Shown in pieces: positions 6,625-14,090 of a stretch of DNA of 22,882 bases. Location of the stretch: contig JAGWAK010000043.1 in assembly GCA_021296435.1 (NCBI GenBank), forward strand, positions 1 through 22,882. Reading direction: 5' to 3'. A program made the translations under genes and the position numbers. This DNA is from Acidimicrobiia bacterium. GTDB taxonomy: Bacteria > Actinomycetota > Acidimicrobiia > Acidimicrobiales > CATQHL01. The first letter of the stretch is position 1, and each line of letters opens with the position of its first letter. The notes under the pieces are model-generated. The model had not been told where the DNA came from. It ran no database searches and saw nothing but the letters and a program-made list of their open reading frames with translations.

Positions 6625-7728
6625 TCAGGCGATCTCCACAACCGCTCGGACGACCTCGCCGGCGAGCATCGCCTCGTAGCCCTCGTTGATGCGGTCCAGG
6701 TCGAGCCGAAGCGAGACCATCTCGTCGAGGCGGAGTCTGCCGTCCAGGTAGAGGTCCACCAGCTGCGGGAGGTCGCGCCGGAACACGTTGGAGCCCATCA
6801 GCGACCCCTGCAAGCGCTTCTCGTGCAGGAACAGCTCGGCACCGTCGATCTCCACCCGGGCGCCCTGCGGCAGCATGCCGATCACCGTGGCGGTGCCGCC
6901 GCGAGCGGCCATGTTCAGGCACTGCTCGACGGTGCGCGGCAAGCCGATCGCCTCGAAGGTGAATTCGGCGCCGCCGCCTGTGAGCGCATGGACCTGCTCG
7001 ACGGGATCGCCGTCGGCAGGATCCACGGCGTGCGTGGCGCCTAGTTCGGTCGCCCAGGCGAGCTTGCGGGGCTCGGTGTCCACGGCGATCACGAGGGTTG
7101 CACCGGCGATGCGGGCCGCCTGCACCGCCGCCATGCCGATGCCGCCGCACCCCACCACGGCCACCGAGGAGCCCGGCCGGACCCCGGCGGTGCGGAAGAC
7201 CGCCCCGGTTCCGGTGAGCACCCCGCAGCCGAGCAGCGCAGCACGGTCCAGCGGCATGTCACGACGGATGCGCACCAGCGCCCTCCGGTGCACCAGCATG
7301 CGTTCGGCGAAGGTCGCCAGGCCCACGAACTGGTGCAGCTCTTCGCCGCCGAGGCTGAGGCGCGGCGGCTGCCCGGCGGCACGGGTGCGCACCGAGCGCC
7401 CCTCGAGGCAGAGGTAGGAACGCCCCTCGAGACAGGTGATGCACTCGCCGCAGCCCACCGAGAGGCAGGTCACGACGTGATCGCCCGGCGCCACCTCCCC
7501 GACACCGGGCCCGACGGCCTCCACGACACCTGCCGCCTCGTGGCCCAGCACGCACGGGGTCGGGATCGGCCAGGAGCCGTCGATGAAGTGGAGGTCGCTG
7601 TGACACAGCCCGGTGGCGGCGGTGCGCACCAGCACCTCCTCCGGACCGGGCCCGGCCACGCCGACCTGCTCGATCTGCAGGCTGCTCGCCTCGGGATGGA
7701 GGACGGCGGCCCTCATCGTGGCGGTCAT
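6625..7728 (-). CDS. Zinc-dependent medium-chain alcohol dehydrogenase
   Basis: The gene encodes an NAD-dependent medium-chain dehydrogenase that oxidises an alcohol or thiol adduct using catalytic zinc. The 367 residues contain catalytic zinc ligands Cys42 (TGLCHSD), His63 with Glu64 (GHEAAG) and Cys168 (LLGCGVLTGTG). The structural-zinc set is Cys93, Cys96, Cys99 and Cys107. The Rossmann motif GCGGIG is at 193-198, followed by Asp216 (AVDTEP), which favours NAD over NADP. Overall it resembles class III and NDMA-dependent (mycothiol-linked formaldehyde) dehydrogenases, but the exact substrate cannot be read from sequence. ATG 7728 was chosen; ATG 7716 is possible. It lies 66 bases downstream of nrdJ on the same strand and may be co-transcribed, although no functional link is obvious. 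Confidence 0.9.
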   Translation of the reverse strand: MTATMRAAVLHPEASSLQIEQVGVAGPGPEEVLVRTAATGLCHSDLHFIDGSWPIPTPCVLGHEAAGVVEAVGPGVGEVAPGDHVVTCLSVGCGECITCLEGRSYLCLEGRSVRTRAAGQPPRLSLGGEELHQFVGLATFAERMLVHRRALVRIRRDMPLDRAALLGCGVLTGTGAVFRTAGVRPGSSVAVVGCGGIGMAAVQAARIAGATLVIAVDTEPRKLAWATELGATHAVDPADGDPVEQVHALTGGGAEFTFEAIGLPRTVEQCLNMAARGGTATVIGMLPQGARVEIDGAELFLHEKRLQGSLMGSNVFRRDLPQLVDLYLDGRLRLDEMVSLRLDLDRINEGYEAMLAGEVVRAVVEIA

Positions 7729-7794
7729 CGTGCGTCGCCGTGCCTGCCTGCTCGCCCTGGCCGGGTCGGGTCTTCCTGGTCCCCTGCGGCGGGT

Positions 7795-10700
7795 TCAGCT
7801 GCAGCCGCTCGTGGCCCCGCAGGTGGAGCAGGCGTAGCACGAGCCGGCCCGCACCATCCGGGTGCCGCAGGACATGCACAGCGGCGAGGCGGAGTCCGTC
7901 AGGCCGCCGTGGAGTTGGCCTCCGGCGGGCCCGTCCGCAGTCGCCAGATCGGACCGGGGCAGCACCGACGGCGGGTCCGGAGCGATGTCGACCCATTGCA
8001 CCGAACCGGCCGCCGCCTCGGCGACGCCCGGAAGCGTGGGCTCGAGCCGCTCGGAGGTTGCGAAGATGCTCATCTCGGCCCGTTCCTCCGGCGACAGGTA
8101 CGTCAGCGCCAGCCGCCGGAACAGGTAGTCCATGAGGCTGGTGGCGATCCGAATGTCGGGATCGTCGGTCACACCGGCAGGCTCGAAGCGCATACCGCAG
8201 AAGGCGTCCACGTAGGCGCGCAGCGGGACGCCGTACTGGAGCCCGTATGAGACCGCGATCGCGAAGGCGTCCATGATCCCGGCCAGGGTCGAACCCTGTT
8301 TGGACACCCGCACGAAGATCTCACCAGGACAGCCGTCCTCGTACTCGCCGACGGTCACGAACCCCTTGCAGTCGGCCACCCGGAACTCCATCGTGCGCGA
8401 GGTGCGGTGGTGCGGCAGCCGGCGCCGAACCGGCTCGGGCGCCGCCGGCGTCCCGGTCGCGGGCGACGAGTCGTCGGACTCACCGGCACCCGCAACCGAA
8501 AGCGGCTGCTGCCACTTGGAGTTGTCCCGGTAGACGGCGATGGCTTTCACGCCGCTGCGCCAGGCCGACACGAACAACTGCCGCACGTCGTCGATGGAGG
8601 CGTCGGCAGGCAGGTTGACGGTCTTGGAAATCCCCCCGCTCAGGAAGGGCTGCACCGCCGCCATCATCTGCACGTGGCCCTCCGGACCCACCGTGTTGTC
8701 GCCGATCGAGCAGGCGAACACCGGGTAGTGCTCGCGGGCCAGCCCCGGGGCACCCAGGACGGAGCCGGTGGTCTCCACGTGCGCCAAGATTCCGGTGATC
8801 TCGGCGCCCCCGTAGCCCAGCCGCTCCAGCGCCGGCGCCAGCGAGCGGTTCACGATGGTGAGCGAGCCCCCGCCGACGAGCGACTTGGCCTTGCGCAGCG
8901 CCAGGTCGGGCTCGATGCCGGTGGTGTCGCAATCCATCATGAAGCTGATCGTGTTGTGGGAGACAAAGCCGTTGGCCACGTAGGTGACGTTGTCGGGAAC
9001 CGAAAGGTCGTAGGTCCACTGCTCCTCGCCCAGAACGGCGCTGCTGACCCGGTCGTAGAAGTAATCGAGCAGCCGGGCCAGTTCAGCGTCGCCGGTGCAC
9101 TGCAGCAGTTCCAATGCCGATCGCCGCGACACCATGCCGTGCCGACGAAGGGACATCAGCATGGTGCGCCGCAAGCGGCCGTTCTCCGGCGCGAGCCGGT
9201 CGACGAGGGCGCGGCTCACCGGAACGTGGTCGTAGCGGGAAGCCTGAGCGGTAGAAACCGAGACAAGAGCAGCCTGCTTGCGGCCGCTCATGAAACCGAT
9301 TTCCTCTGCGAACCGCGACGAGTGGGACAGATTGAGGAGGCGCAGCACAGCTAGCTGCGAGCCGCCCCAGCCGGTCCGATCAATCTTCCGAGTTGTGGGA
9401 TACCCGAGCGCCAGCATCAACGACTGAACATCGCGGCTGAAGTCGATCGACGTGGTGGACCAGTGCGGATAGCCCCCTGCCATTGTGCCGTCGGCCTCGT
9501 ATAGCCCCCTGACGAAGGCCCGGTAGGTCTCAGCGCAATTCGTGGCAAGAATTGCATCGGGTATGTGCGGCCGCCATCCCTTCCCGACGTGGCCCTCGAC
9601 GGGCGGCGTCTTCGCGAAACCGCATGCGTCCCACCACACGGTCAGCGGAACCGACTGAAACGCCAATTCGACATATCCGGCTTTCTCCGTGAGGTGTGTC
9701 TCGAGGTTGAAGAGCTCCTTCCCGAGGAGTCGAAGCCGCTCAATCACGTCAATGTCCCCGGCTGCGACGCACAGGCGTAGACCCTTGGCATGTAGCGAGC
9801 CGTCTCCCATGAAGTATCCGACGAACTCGGCCAACGCCGGACTCATGGCTCGCGGCGTCGTGGTGCTCCAATCACCGGTCCAGTACATCTCGCCAAGCCG
9901 GGGCAGGGTTACGTACCGGGGACCCCCCACCAACTGGTTCAACTGCAACGGCACGAGATCGCCGGGTTCGATTTCGGCGAAACGCTTCCACAGCCAGTCG
10001 CCGGTGAGCAGGTCGACAACCTTGATGCGATGGGTGGGCGTCCCTTCGATGCGGAAACCGCGGTGTGTGTCCACGCTCACCACCCGCTCTGATCCGTTGC
10101 GATAGAACTGTGTCGCAGTACGGGGTCCCTCGTCCGTTCCCACGGCGATGCCAAGATCCTGCCAGCGGGCGCCTTGTGGATCGCCGAGCGATTGGAGCCG
10201 GACCAGTCCTCGCTCGGTTGGGATGAGAGACCCACCCACCAGGCATCCGGTCGGCGCGAGAACCGTTGACTGGGCGTTGCGCACGCCGACGGCCTCGGCC
10301 AGGTCGCACGCCTCGCCCCAGACCTCCGACGCCGCGGAGGCCAGTTCCTCCGGCACGTGGGCACTGTCGATGCTGCCTGTGGCACGCCGGTGCATGTTCA
10401 GAACCCGCAGCACGTCGGCGCGATTGGCGGTGTACTGCTCGAACGGTCCCATGCGCGCCGCGATGTGCGCCGAGGTGCGGTACGCCTCGCCACACATCAC
10501 CGCGGTGACCGCGGCGGCCGTCGCCCGCCCGCCCGGGGAGTCGTACGGCAGACCCATTCTCATCAGCAGGGCACCGAGGTTGGCATAGCCCATGCCGAGC
10601 TGCCGGAACGCAACAGCGTTGCGGCCGATCGCAGCGGTCGGGTAGTGCGAACGGCCGACCAGGATCTCCTGGGCGCAGAACACCACCCGGACCGCCGCCC

Positions 10701-11859
10701 GGAAAGCCGCCACATCGAAGCGCCCGTCGGCCCCGAGGAACGACAGCAGGTTCAGGCTGGCCAGGTTGCATGCCGAGTTGTCGAGATGCAGGTACTCCGA
10801 GCAGGGGTTGGAGGCGTTGATGCGCCCGGCCGCCGGCGTGGTGTGCCAGCGGTTGATGGTGGTGTCGAACTGCAGGCCCGGGTCCGCGCACTGCCACGCC
10901 GCCTCGGCGATCTGATCCAGCAGGTCGGCCGCGTCCACCGTCGCGAGTGCCTCGCCGGTGGTGCGCGCCGTCAGCTCCCACTTGCGGCCCGCCAGGGCGG
11001 CCTCCATGAACTCGTCGCTGACCCGGACGGAGTTGTTGGCGTTCTGGTACAGCAGCGAGGTGCTGTCGACCCCGTCGAAGCTCAGATCGAACCCGGCCTC
11101 GCTCAGTGCCTGCGCTTTGCGCTCCTCGCGAGCCTTGCACCACACGAACTCGGCGATATCGGGGTGATCGGCGTCGAGGACAACCATCTTGGCGGCGCGC
11201 CGGGTGGTGCCCCCCGAACGGATGGCCCCGGCGGAGGCATCGGCGCCCCGCATGAAACTCACCGGCCCGCTGGGTCGCCCGCCGCCGGAGAGGTGCTCGG
11301 AAGCCGTGCGGAGGCGGCTGAGGTTGACGCCCGCCCCCGAGCCGCGCTTGAAGATCAACCCCTCCTCGGTGTACCAGTTGAGGATCGACTCCATGGAGTC
11401 GTCGACGGCGAGGATGAAGCAGGCCGAGGACTGCGGCCGGGCACCCGGAACGCCGATGTTGAACCACACCGGTGAGTTGAAGGAAGCCTTCTGGGTGACC
11501 AGCAGGTGCGTCAGCTCGTCGCCGAAGGCGGCCGCCTCGGCCTCGTCGGCGAAGTAGCCGTCCTCGGCACCCCAGCGACCGATCGTTCCGGCCACCCTGT
11601 CGATGACCTGGCGCAGCGACCACTCCCGGGCCTCGCCGCCGAGCCGGCCGCGGAAGTACTTCTGGGAGACGATGTTGACGGCGTTCTGCGACCAGGAGAC
11701 GGGGAACTCAACGCCGTCCTGCTCGAAGACGACGTCGTCGCCGGCTCCGGCTATGAGAGCGCGCCGGCGGCTCCATTCCACCGTGTCGTAGGGATGCACG
11801 CCTTCGACGGTGAACCAGCGCTGTATGCCGATGCGGATCTGCTCGGACAGGACGGTCAC
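7795..11859 (-). CDS. nrdJ: Adenosylcobalamin-dependent class II ribonucleotide reductase with intein
   Basis: NrdJ reduces ribonucleotides to deoxyribonucleotides using a cobalamin-generated thiyl radical, independent of oxygen. The precursor is 1354 residues. Removing the 431-residue intein (539-969) leaves 923, a normal NrdJ length. Host motifs are Cys147 (SSACF) and Cys364 (NSACNLASLNL) as the redox pair, and Asn351, Cys353 and Glu355 in SNPCSEY as the radical site. The APTG/TISFMMD phosphate loop is split by the intein. The C-terminus has a Cys-rich zinc ribbon (CMSCG...CYACSTCG) ending in the reductive Cys of SGCS. Translation starts at GTG 11859 with AAGGTGAG just upstream. No nrdR lies beside it, unlike the nrdR-nrdJ pairs of many actinobacteria. 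No other reductase subunit lies in the window, so this may be the main dNTP source. Confidence 0.97.
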   Translation of the reverse strand: MTVLSEQIRIGIQRWFTVEGVHPYDTVEWSRRRALIAGAGDDVVFEQDGVEFPVSWSQNAVNIVSQKYFRGRLGGEAREWSLRQVIDRVAGTIGRWGAEDGYFADEAEAAAFGDELTHLLVTQKASFNSPVWFNIGVPGARPQSSACFILAVDDSMESILNWYTEEGLIFKRGSGAGVNLSRLRTASEHLSGGGRPSGPVSFMRGADASAGAIRSGGTTRRAAKMVVLDADHPDIAEFVWCKAREERKAQALSEAGFDLSFDGVDSTSLLYQNANNSVRVSDEFMEAALAGRKWELTARTTGEALATVDAADLLDQIAEAAWQCADPGLQFDTTINRWHTTPAAGRINASNPCSEYLHLDNSACNLASLNLLSFLGADGRFDVAAFRAAVRVVFCAQEILVGRSHYPTAAIGRNAVAFRQLGMGYANLGALLMRMGLPYDSPGGRATAAAVTAVMCGEAYRTSAHIAARMGPFEQYTANRADVLRVLNMHRRATGSIDSAHVPEELASAASEVWGEACDLAEAVGVRNAQSTVLAPTGCLVGGSLIPTERGLVRLQSLGDPQGARWQDLGIAVGTDEGPRTATQFYRNGSERVVSVDTHRGFRIEGTPTHRIKVVDLLTGDWLWKRFAEIEPGDLVPLQLNQLVGGPRYVTLPRLGEMYWTGDWSTTTPRAMSPALAEFVGYFMGDGSLHAKGLRLCVAAGDIDVIERLRLLGKELFNLETHLTEKAGYVELAFQSVPLTVWWDACGFAKTPPVEGHVGKGWRPHIPDAILATNCAETYRAFVRGLYEADGTMAGGYPHWSTTSIDFSRDVQSLMLALGYPTTRKIDRTGWGGSQLAVLRLLNLSHSSRFAEEIGFMSGRKQAALVSVSTAQASRYDHVPVSRALVDRLAPENGRLRRTMLMSLRRHGMVSRRSALELLQCTGDAELARLLDYFYDRVSSAVLGEEQWTYDLSVPDNVTYVANGFVSHNTISFMMDCDTTGIEPDLALRKAKSLVGGGSLTIVNRSLAPALERLGYGGAEITGILAHVETTGSVLGAPGLAREHYPVFACSIGDNTVGPEGHVQMMAAVQPFLSGGISKTVNLPADASIDDVRQLFVSAWRSGVKAIAVYRDNSKWQQPLSVAGAGESDDSSPATGTPAAPEPVRRRLPHHRTSRTMEFRVADCKGFVTVGEYEDGCPGEIFVRVSKQGSTLAGIMDAFAIAVSYGLQYGVPLRAYVDAFCGMRFEPAGVTDDPDIRIATSLMDYLFRRLALTYLSPEERAEMSIFATSERLEPTLPGVAEAAAGSVQWVDIAPDPPSVLPRSDLATADGPAGGQLHGGLTDSASPLCMSCGTRMVRAGSCYACSTCGATSGCS
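8953..10245 (-). mobile_element. Intein with LAGLIDADG homing endonuclease inside NrdJ
   Basis: This 431-residue in-frame insertion (NrdJ residues 539-969) has every element needed for splicing. Cys1 follows APTG. Block B TPTH is at 607-610 with its His. The C-terminal region reads YDLSVPDN...YVANGFVSHN, with penultimate His and terminal Asn969, and the +1 extein residue is Thr970. The central endonuclease has both LAGLIDADG helices with acidic residues intact: LAEFVGYFMGDG (Asp686) and FVRGLYEADG (Asp790). It should therefore be able both to splice and to cut intein-less nrdJ alleles. Seven 60-base lines I counted inside run 53-65% GC, against 75-77% in two flanking extein lines, which supports horizontal arrival. 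It interrupts the conserved APTG-TISFMMD loop near the active site, a typical intein location. Confidence 0.96.
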
Positions 11860-12127
11860 GTGCTCACCTTGCCTCCGGGCGCGCTACCGAGGCTCACAGC
11901 AGCCACCTCGTGGACTCAACTCTAGATCGGGGTGCGCCGAAGGTACCCATCGGTCACCCGCCGGAGCGTGCTCCCGACGAGGCGTCGGGCGATTACCTGA
12001 GATTTCCCGCCGGTCGGTGGACGTTTCCACCGCCGGGGCAGGGATTTCCCCCAGGGCCTTCCGCAGCCGTTCTGTGGATACCTTGTGGAGAGACGACGCA
12101 GACACCGCCCGAAGCGCTGGAGGACCG
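11860..12127. promoter_or_regulatory. Divergent nrdJ / RibD-like control region with hairpins
   Basis: This 268-base non-coding stretch separates the two divergent genes. It contains a perfect 7-bp hairpin (CCCGACG/CGTCGGG, 11973-11989). A second hairpin has a 7-bp core (CGGTGGA/TCCACCG, 12015-12032) extended to 11 bp (12010-12036) with one bulged T. Near the right end, TGTGGATAC (12073-12081) matches the DnaA box complement TGTGGATAA at 8 of 9 positions, with a weaker TGTGGAGAG at 12084-12092. GGAGGA at 12119-12124 is the binding site for the right-hand gene. I see no cobalamin-riboswitch core and no NrdR-box pair. Confidence 0.4.
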
Positions 12128-12891
12128 ATGGTCGTGATGCAACAGGTCTGGCCCCGGTTCGTCCCGGAGGTGGACCATCTCGAGTTGTACGAGCAGGCGG
12201 CGCGACCCCACTCCCCCGACCGGCCCTGGGTGATGCTCTGCATGATCACCAGCGTGGACGGCTCGGTGAGCGTGCAGGGCCGGTCGGGCCCGCTGGGAGG
12301 GCCGACGGACTGGGCGGTGCTCAGCGCCCTGCGGGGCTGCGCCGACGCCATCGTCGTGGGCGCCGGCACTGCCCGCAGCGAGGATTACGGGCCGCCGTCG
12401 CTGGCCGCGGAGGTCCGCGAGCGCCGGCTGGAGAGAGGCCAGGAGGCCGTGCCGCTGCTCGCCGTCGTGAGCGCCCGTGGTGAACTGGATCCAGCGGCCC
12501 GGCTGTTCGCCGGTCCCGAGCGGGTGCGGCTCTACCTCGCCGACGCCGCGCCGGCGAGCCGGCGGGAGTCGCTCGCGCGGGTGGCCGACGTGCGCACCGC
12601 CGGCGACCGCACGGCCGAGGCGGCCGCGATCACCGCCGACCTCGCCGCCGAGGGCCGTTCGCTGATCCTGCTGGAGGGCGGGCCGCGCCTGAACGCGCCT
12701 TCGCCGCCGCCGACCTGATCGACGAGTTCTGCATCACCCGGTCGCCGCTGCTGGCGCCCGGCGGAGGAGGCATGATCGAAGGCGCCGCGCCCCAGGCCGG
12801 GCTCGCCCTGCAGTTGGACCGCCTGCTCGTGGCCGACGGCATGACGTTCGCCCGCTACCTGCGACGGCGCGATCCTCACGAGTCGGTCTGA
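12128..12891 (+). pseudogene. RibD C-terminal (pyrimidine reductase-like) family gene, frameshifted
   Basis: The product belongs to the RibD-C/dihydrofolate reductase-like fold, whose members include the NADPH-dependent reductase of riboflavin synthesis and many actinobacterial proteins of unknown substrate. The N-terminal part reads VMLCMITSVDGSVSVQGRSG and CADAIVVGAGTARSEDYGP, both diagnostic, and reaches SLILLEGGPRLN. The frame then goes wrong at about 12695-12697 and meets TGA at 12716. The other frame continues without a gap as AFAAADLIDEFCITRSPLL... to TGA at 12889-12891. Restoring one base there gives a normal protein of about 254 residues. The start is ATG 12128 after GGAGGA (close spacing); GTG 12134 or ATG 12137 are alternatives. 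The single-base lesion is either real or an assembly error. I cannot say whether the intact protein makes riboflavin. Confidence 0.8.
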
Positions 12892-13136
12892 GCCCCGTCC
12901 ACGACGGGGACCGGTGCCGTTCCGAGCGCCGGAGCCACCAGGCGCGTGCCGACGAGGCCGCCGAGTTGGAACACCCCCCACAGGGCGCCCCAGAGGAGGC
13001 ACACCAGCGCGGCGAGCACGATGGCGCGGCGCCACAGGTAGACCCGCCCCGGGCGGCGCGTCCCGAGGTCGCCAGGAGCCGGCGGCATCGCGGTGGGCGA
13101 TTGGGTCGCCGGCACGAGAACTGCGGAGTGGTCCAT
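12876..13136 (-). CDS. Small single-pass membrane protein divergent from lexA
   Basis: An 86-residue protein of no family I recognise. A Pro/Ala/Arg-rich N-terminal part (about 37 residues) ends in basic residues (RRPGRVYLWRR). One membrane segment follows at about 39-60 (AIVLAALVCLLWGALWGVF), then a short tail ending APVPVVDGAQTDS. The positive charges before the helix predict an inside N-terminus. It is transcribed away from lexA. In Bacillus (YneA), Corynebacterium (DivS) and Mycobacterium (ChiZ), the gene divergent from lexA encodes a one-helix SOS cell-division inhibitor, often with LysM. The location and helix fit, but there is no LysM domain, so the link is inference. ATG 13136 was chosen; the frame is open further upstream without good starts. 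The 3' end overlaps the convergent RibD-like gene by 16 bases. Confidence 0.6.
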   Translation of the reverse strand: MDHSAVLVPATQSPTAMPPAPGDLGTRRPGRVYLWRRAIVLAALVCLLWGALWGVFQLGGLVGTRLVAPALGTAPVPVVDGAQTDS

Positions 13137-13406
13137 ACCCCAGAGCCTGACCGGGGGGTGTGACACAGCGAGCTGGGGAGGCGACAGCCGGCGGTGCCGC
13201 AAAGATCCTTGACATACGGACCTCGATCTGGCAACATCCGTATTAGCGATGTATGAACGTGCAGCAGAACTACGAGCAGTTGTTCCAGCGAGCGGTCCTG
13301 GTGTGCTTCCGGCGGCTACTCCGTGGGGCATGACAACATTGTAACTCGAAACACCTGTACATATCAAGTCCGGATCAGACACCCGAGCCGGGCAAGGAAG
13401 GGCAGC
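13137..13406. promoter_or_regulatory. lexA / small membrane protein divergent promoter region
   Basis: This 270-base AT-richer stretch holds TTGACA (13209-13214), with CAACAT 17 bases downstream (13232-13237) as a possible promoter towards lexA. A perfect dyad, ATACGGA (13214-13220) and TCCGTAT (13237-13243), brackets it with a 16-base gap and could be an operator. Further on, TACATAT (13358-13364) is a second -10-like element nearer lexA. I looked for the Gram-positive SOS box GAAC-N4-GTTC and did not find it; GAAC and GTTC do occur at 13267 and 13283 but are 11 bases apart. A 26-codon open frame also lies here. Confidence 0.4.
13253..13333 (+). CDS. Possible 26-residue leader peptide upstream of lexA
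   Basis: ATG at 13253 opens a 26-codon frame ending in TGA at 13331, starting MNVQQNYEQLF and ending RRLLRGA. By my count 22 of 26 third positions are G or C, as in real genes of this genome. There is no Shine-Dalgarno sequence, but TATTAG at 13241-13246 ends six bases before the ATG, so a leaderless transcript is conceivable. No homologue is recognised, and chance in a high-GC genome is a real alternative. Confidence 0.2.
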   Translation: MNVQQNYEQLFQRAVLVCFRRLLRGA

Positions 13407-14090
13407 ATGAACAGCGAGACACCGACCTACGCCACCGAGGAAGCCGAGCCGCAGCCCGCCGCGGTTGCCAAGCTCTCTGAACGGCGCCAGGCCATCATCC
13501 GCTTCGTGGCCGAGTACACCCGTGAGCGCGGCTACCCGCCGTCGGTGCGCGAGATCTGCAAGGCCGTCGGTCTCATCTCACCGGCGTCGGTTCAGCGCCA
13601 CCTGGTCATCCTTGAACAGCAGGGGTTCCTGCGGCGCGACCCCACCAAGCCCCGGGCACTCGAAGTCCACTACGACCCGGTCTCCGGACACGCCGTGGAC
13701 CGCCACCCGGTCAGCTACGTGCCACTCGTGGGCGACGTGGCGGCCGGTTCCGGCGTCCTGGCGCACGAGAACATCGAGGAGACGCTGCCGCTGCCGGCCG
13801 AATTCGTCGGCAACCAGGACGCCTTCGTCGTGCGAGTGCGCGGCGACTCCATGACCGGTGACGGCATCCTGGACGGCGACCTGCTGGTGGTGCGCATGCA
13901 ACATCTGGCCGGCGAGGGCGACATCGTCGTGGCCGGCCTGCCGGGCGACGAGGCGGCCGTGAAGCGGTTCCGCCGCGACGGCGACGAGGTGGTGCTGGTG
14001 TCCTCGAACCCCGACTACCCGCCCCAGCGCTACCCGGCCAAGGATCTGCGGATCTACGGCCGGGTCGTCAGCGTGCTGCGCCGGATATAG
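13407..14090 (+). CDS. lexA: SOS repressor LexA
   Basis: LexA represses SOS genes and cleaves itself when stimulated by RecA filaments. The 227-residue product has the N-terminal winged helix-turn-helix (RGYPPSVREICKAVGL, then SPASVQRHLVILEQ, residues 41-70). The self-cleavage bond is Ala113-Gly114 in GDVAAGSG. The catalytic dyad is Ser148 (VRGDSMTGDGILDGD) and Lys186 (GDEAAVKRF). I chose ATG 13407 because AAGGAAGG lies six bases upstream; the open frame continues upstream to 13323 without support. Its partner recA is at the right end of the window. The last 23 bases overlap the 3' end of convergent dapE. No canonical SOS box is visible in front of it, so its operator may differ from the Bacillus/Mycobacterium type. 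Confidence 0.97.
   Translation: MNSETPTYATEEAEPQPAAVAKLSERRQAIIRFVAEYTRERGYPPSVREICKAVGLISPASVQRHLVILEQQGFLRRDPTKPRALEVHYDPVSGHAVDRHPVSYVPLVGDVAAGSGVLAHENIEETLPLPAEFVGNQDAFVVRVRGDSMTGDGILDGDLLVVRMQHLAGEGDIVVAGLPGDEAAVKRFRRDGDEVVLVSSNPDYPPQRYPAKDLRIYGRVVSVLRRI

Noticed and set aside
12073..12092. Replication origin based on DnaA-like boxes
   Set aside because: There are only two imperfect boxes, no AT-rich unwinding region and no dnaA or dnaN nearby.
11860..12127. Cobalamin riboswitch for nrdJ
   Set aside because: The conserved GGGAA...GGTG...AAnCC core and the B12 box are not present on either strand.
13255..13290. SOS box in front of lexA
   Set aside because: GAAC and GTTC occur but with 11 bases between them instead of four, so they do not match the known operator.
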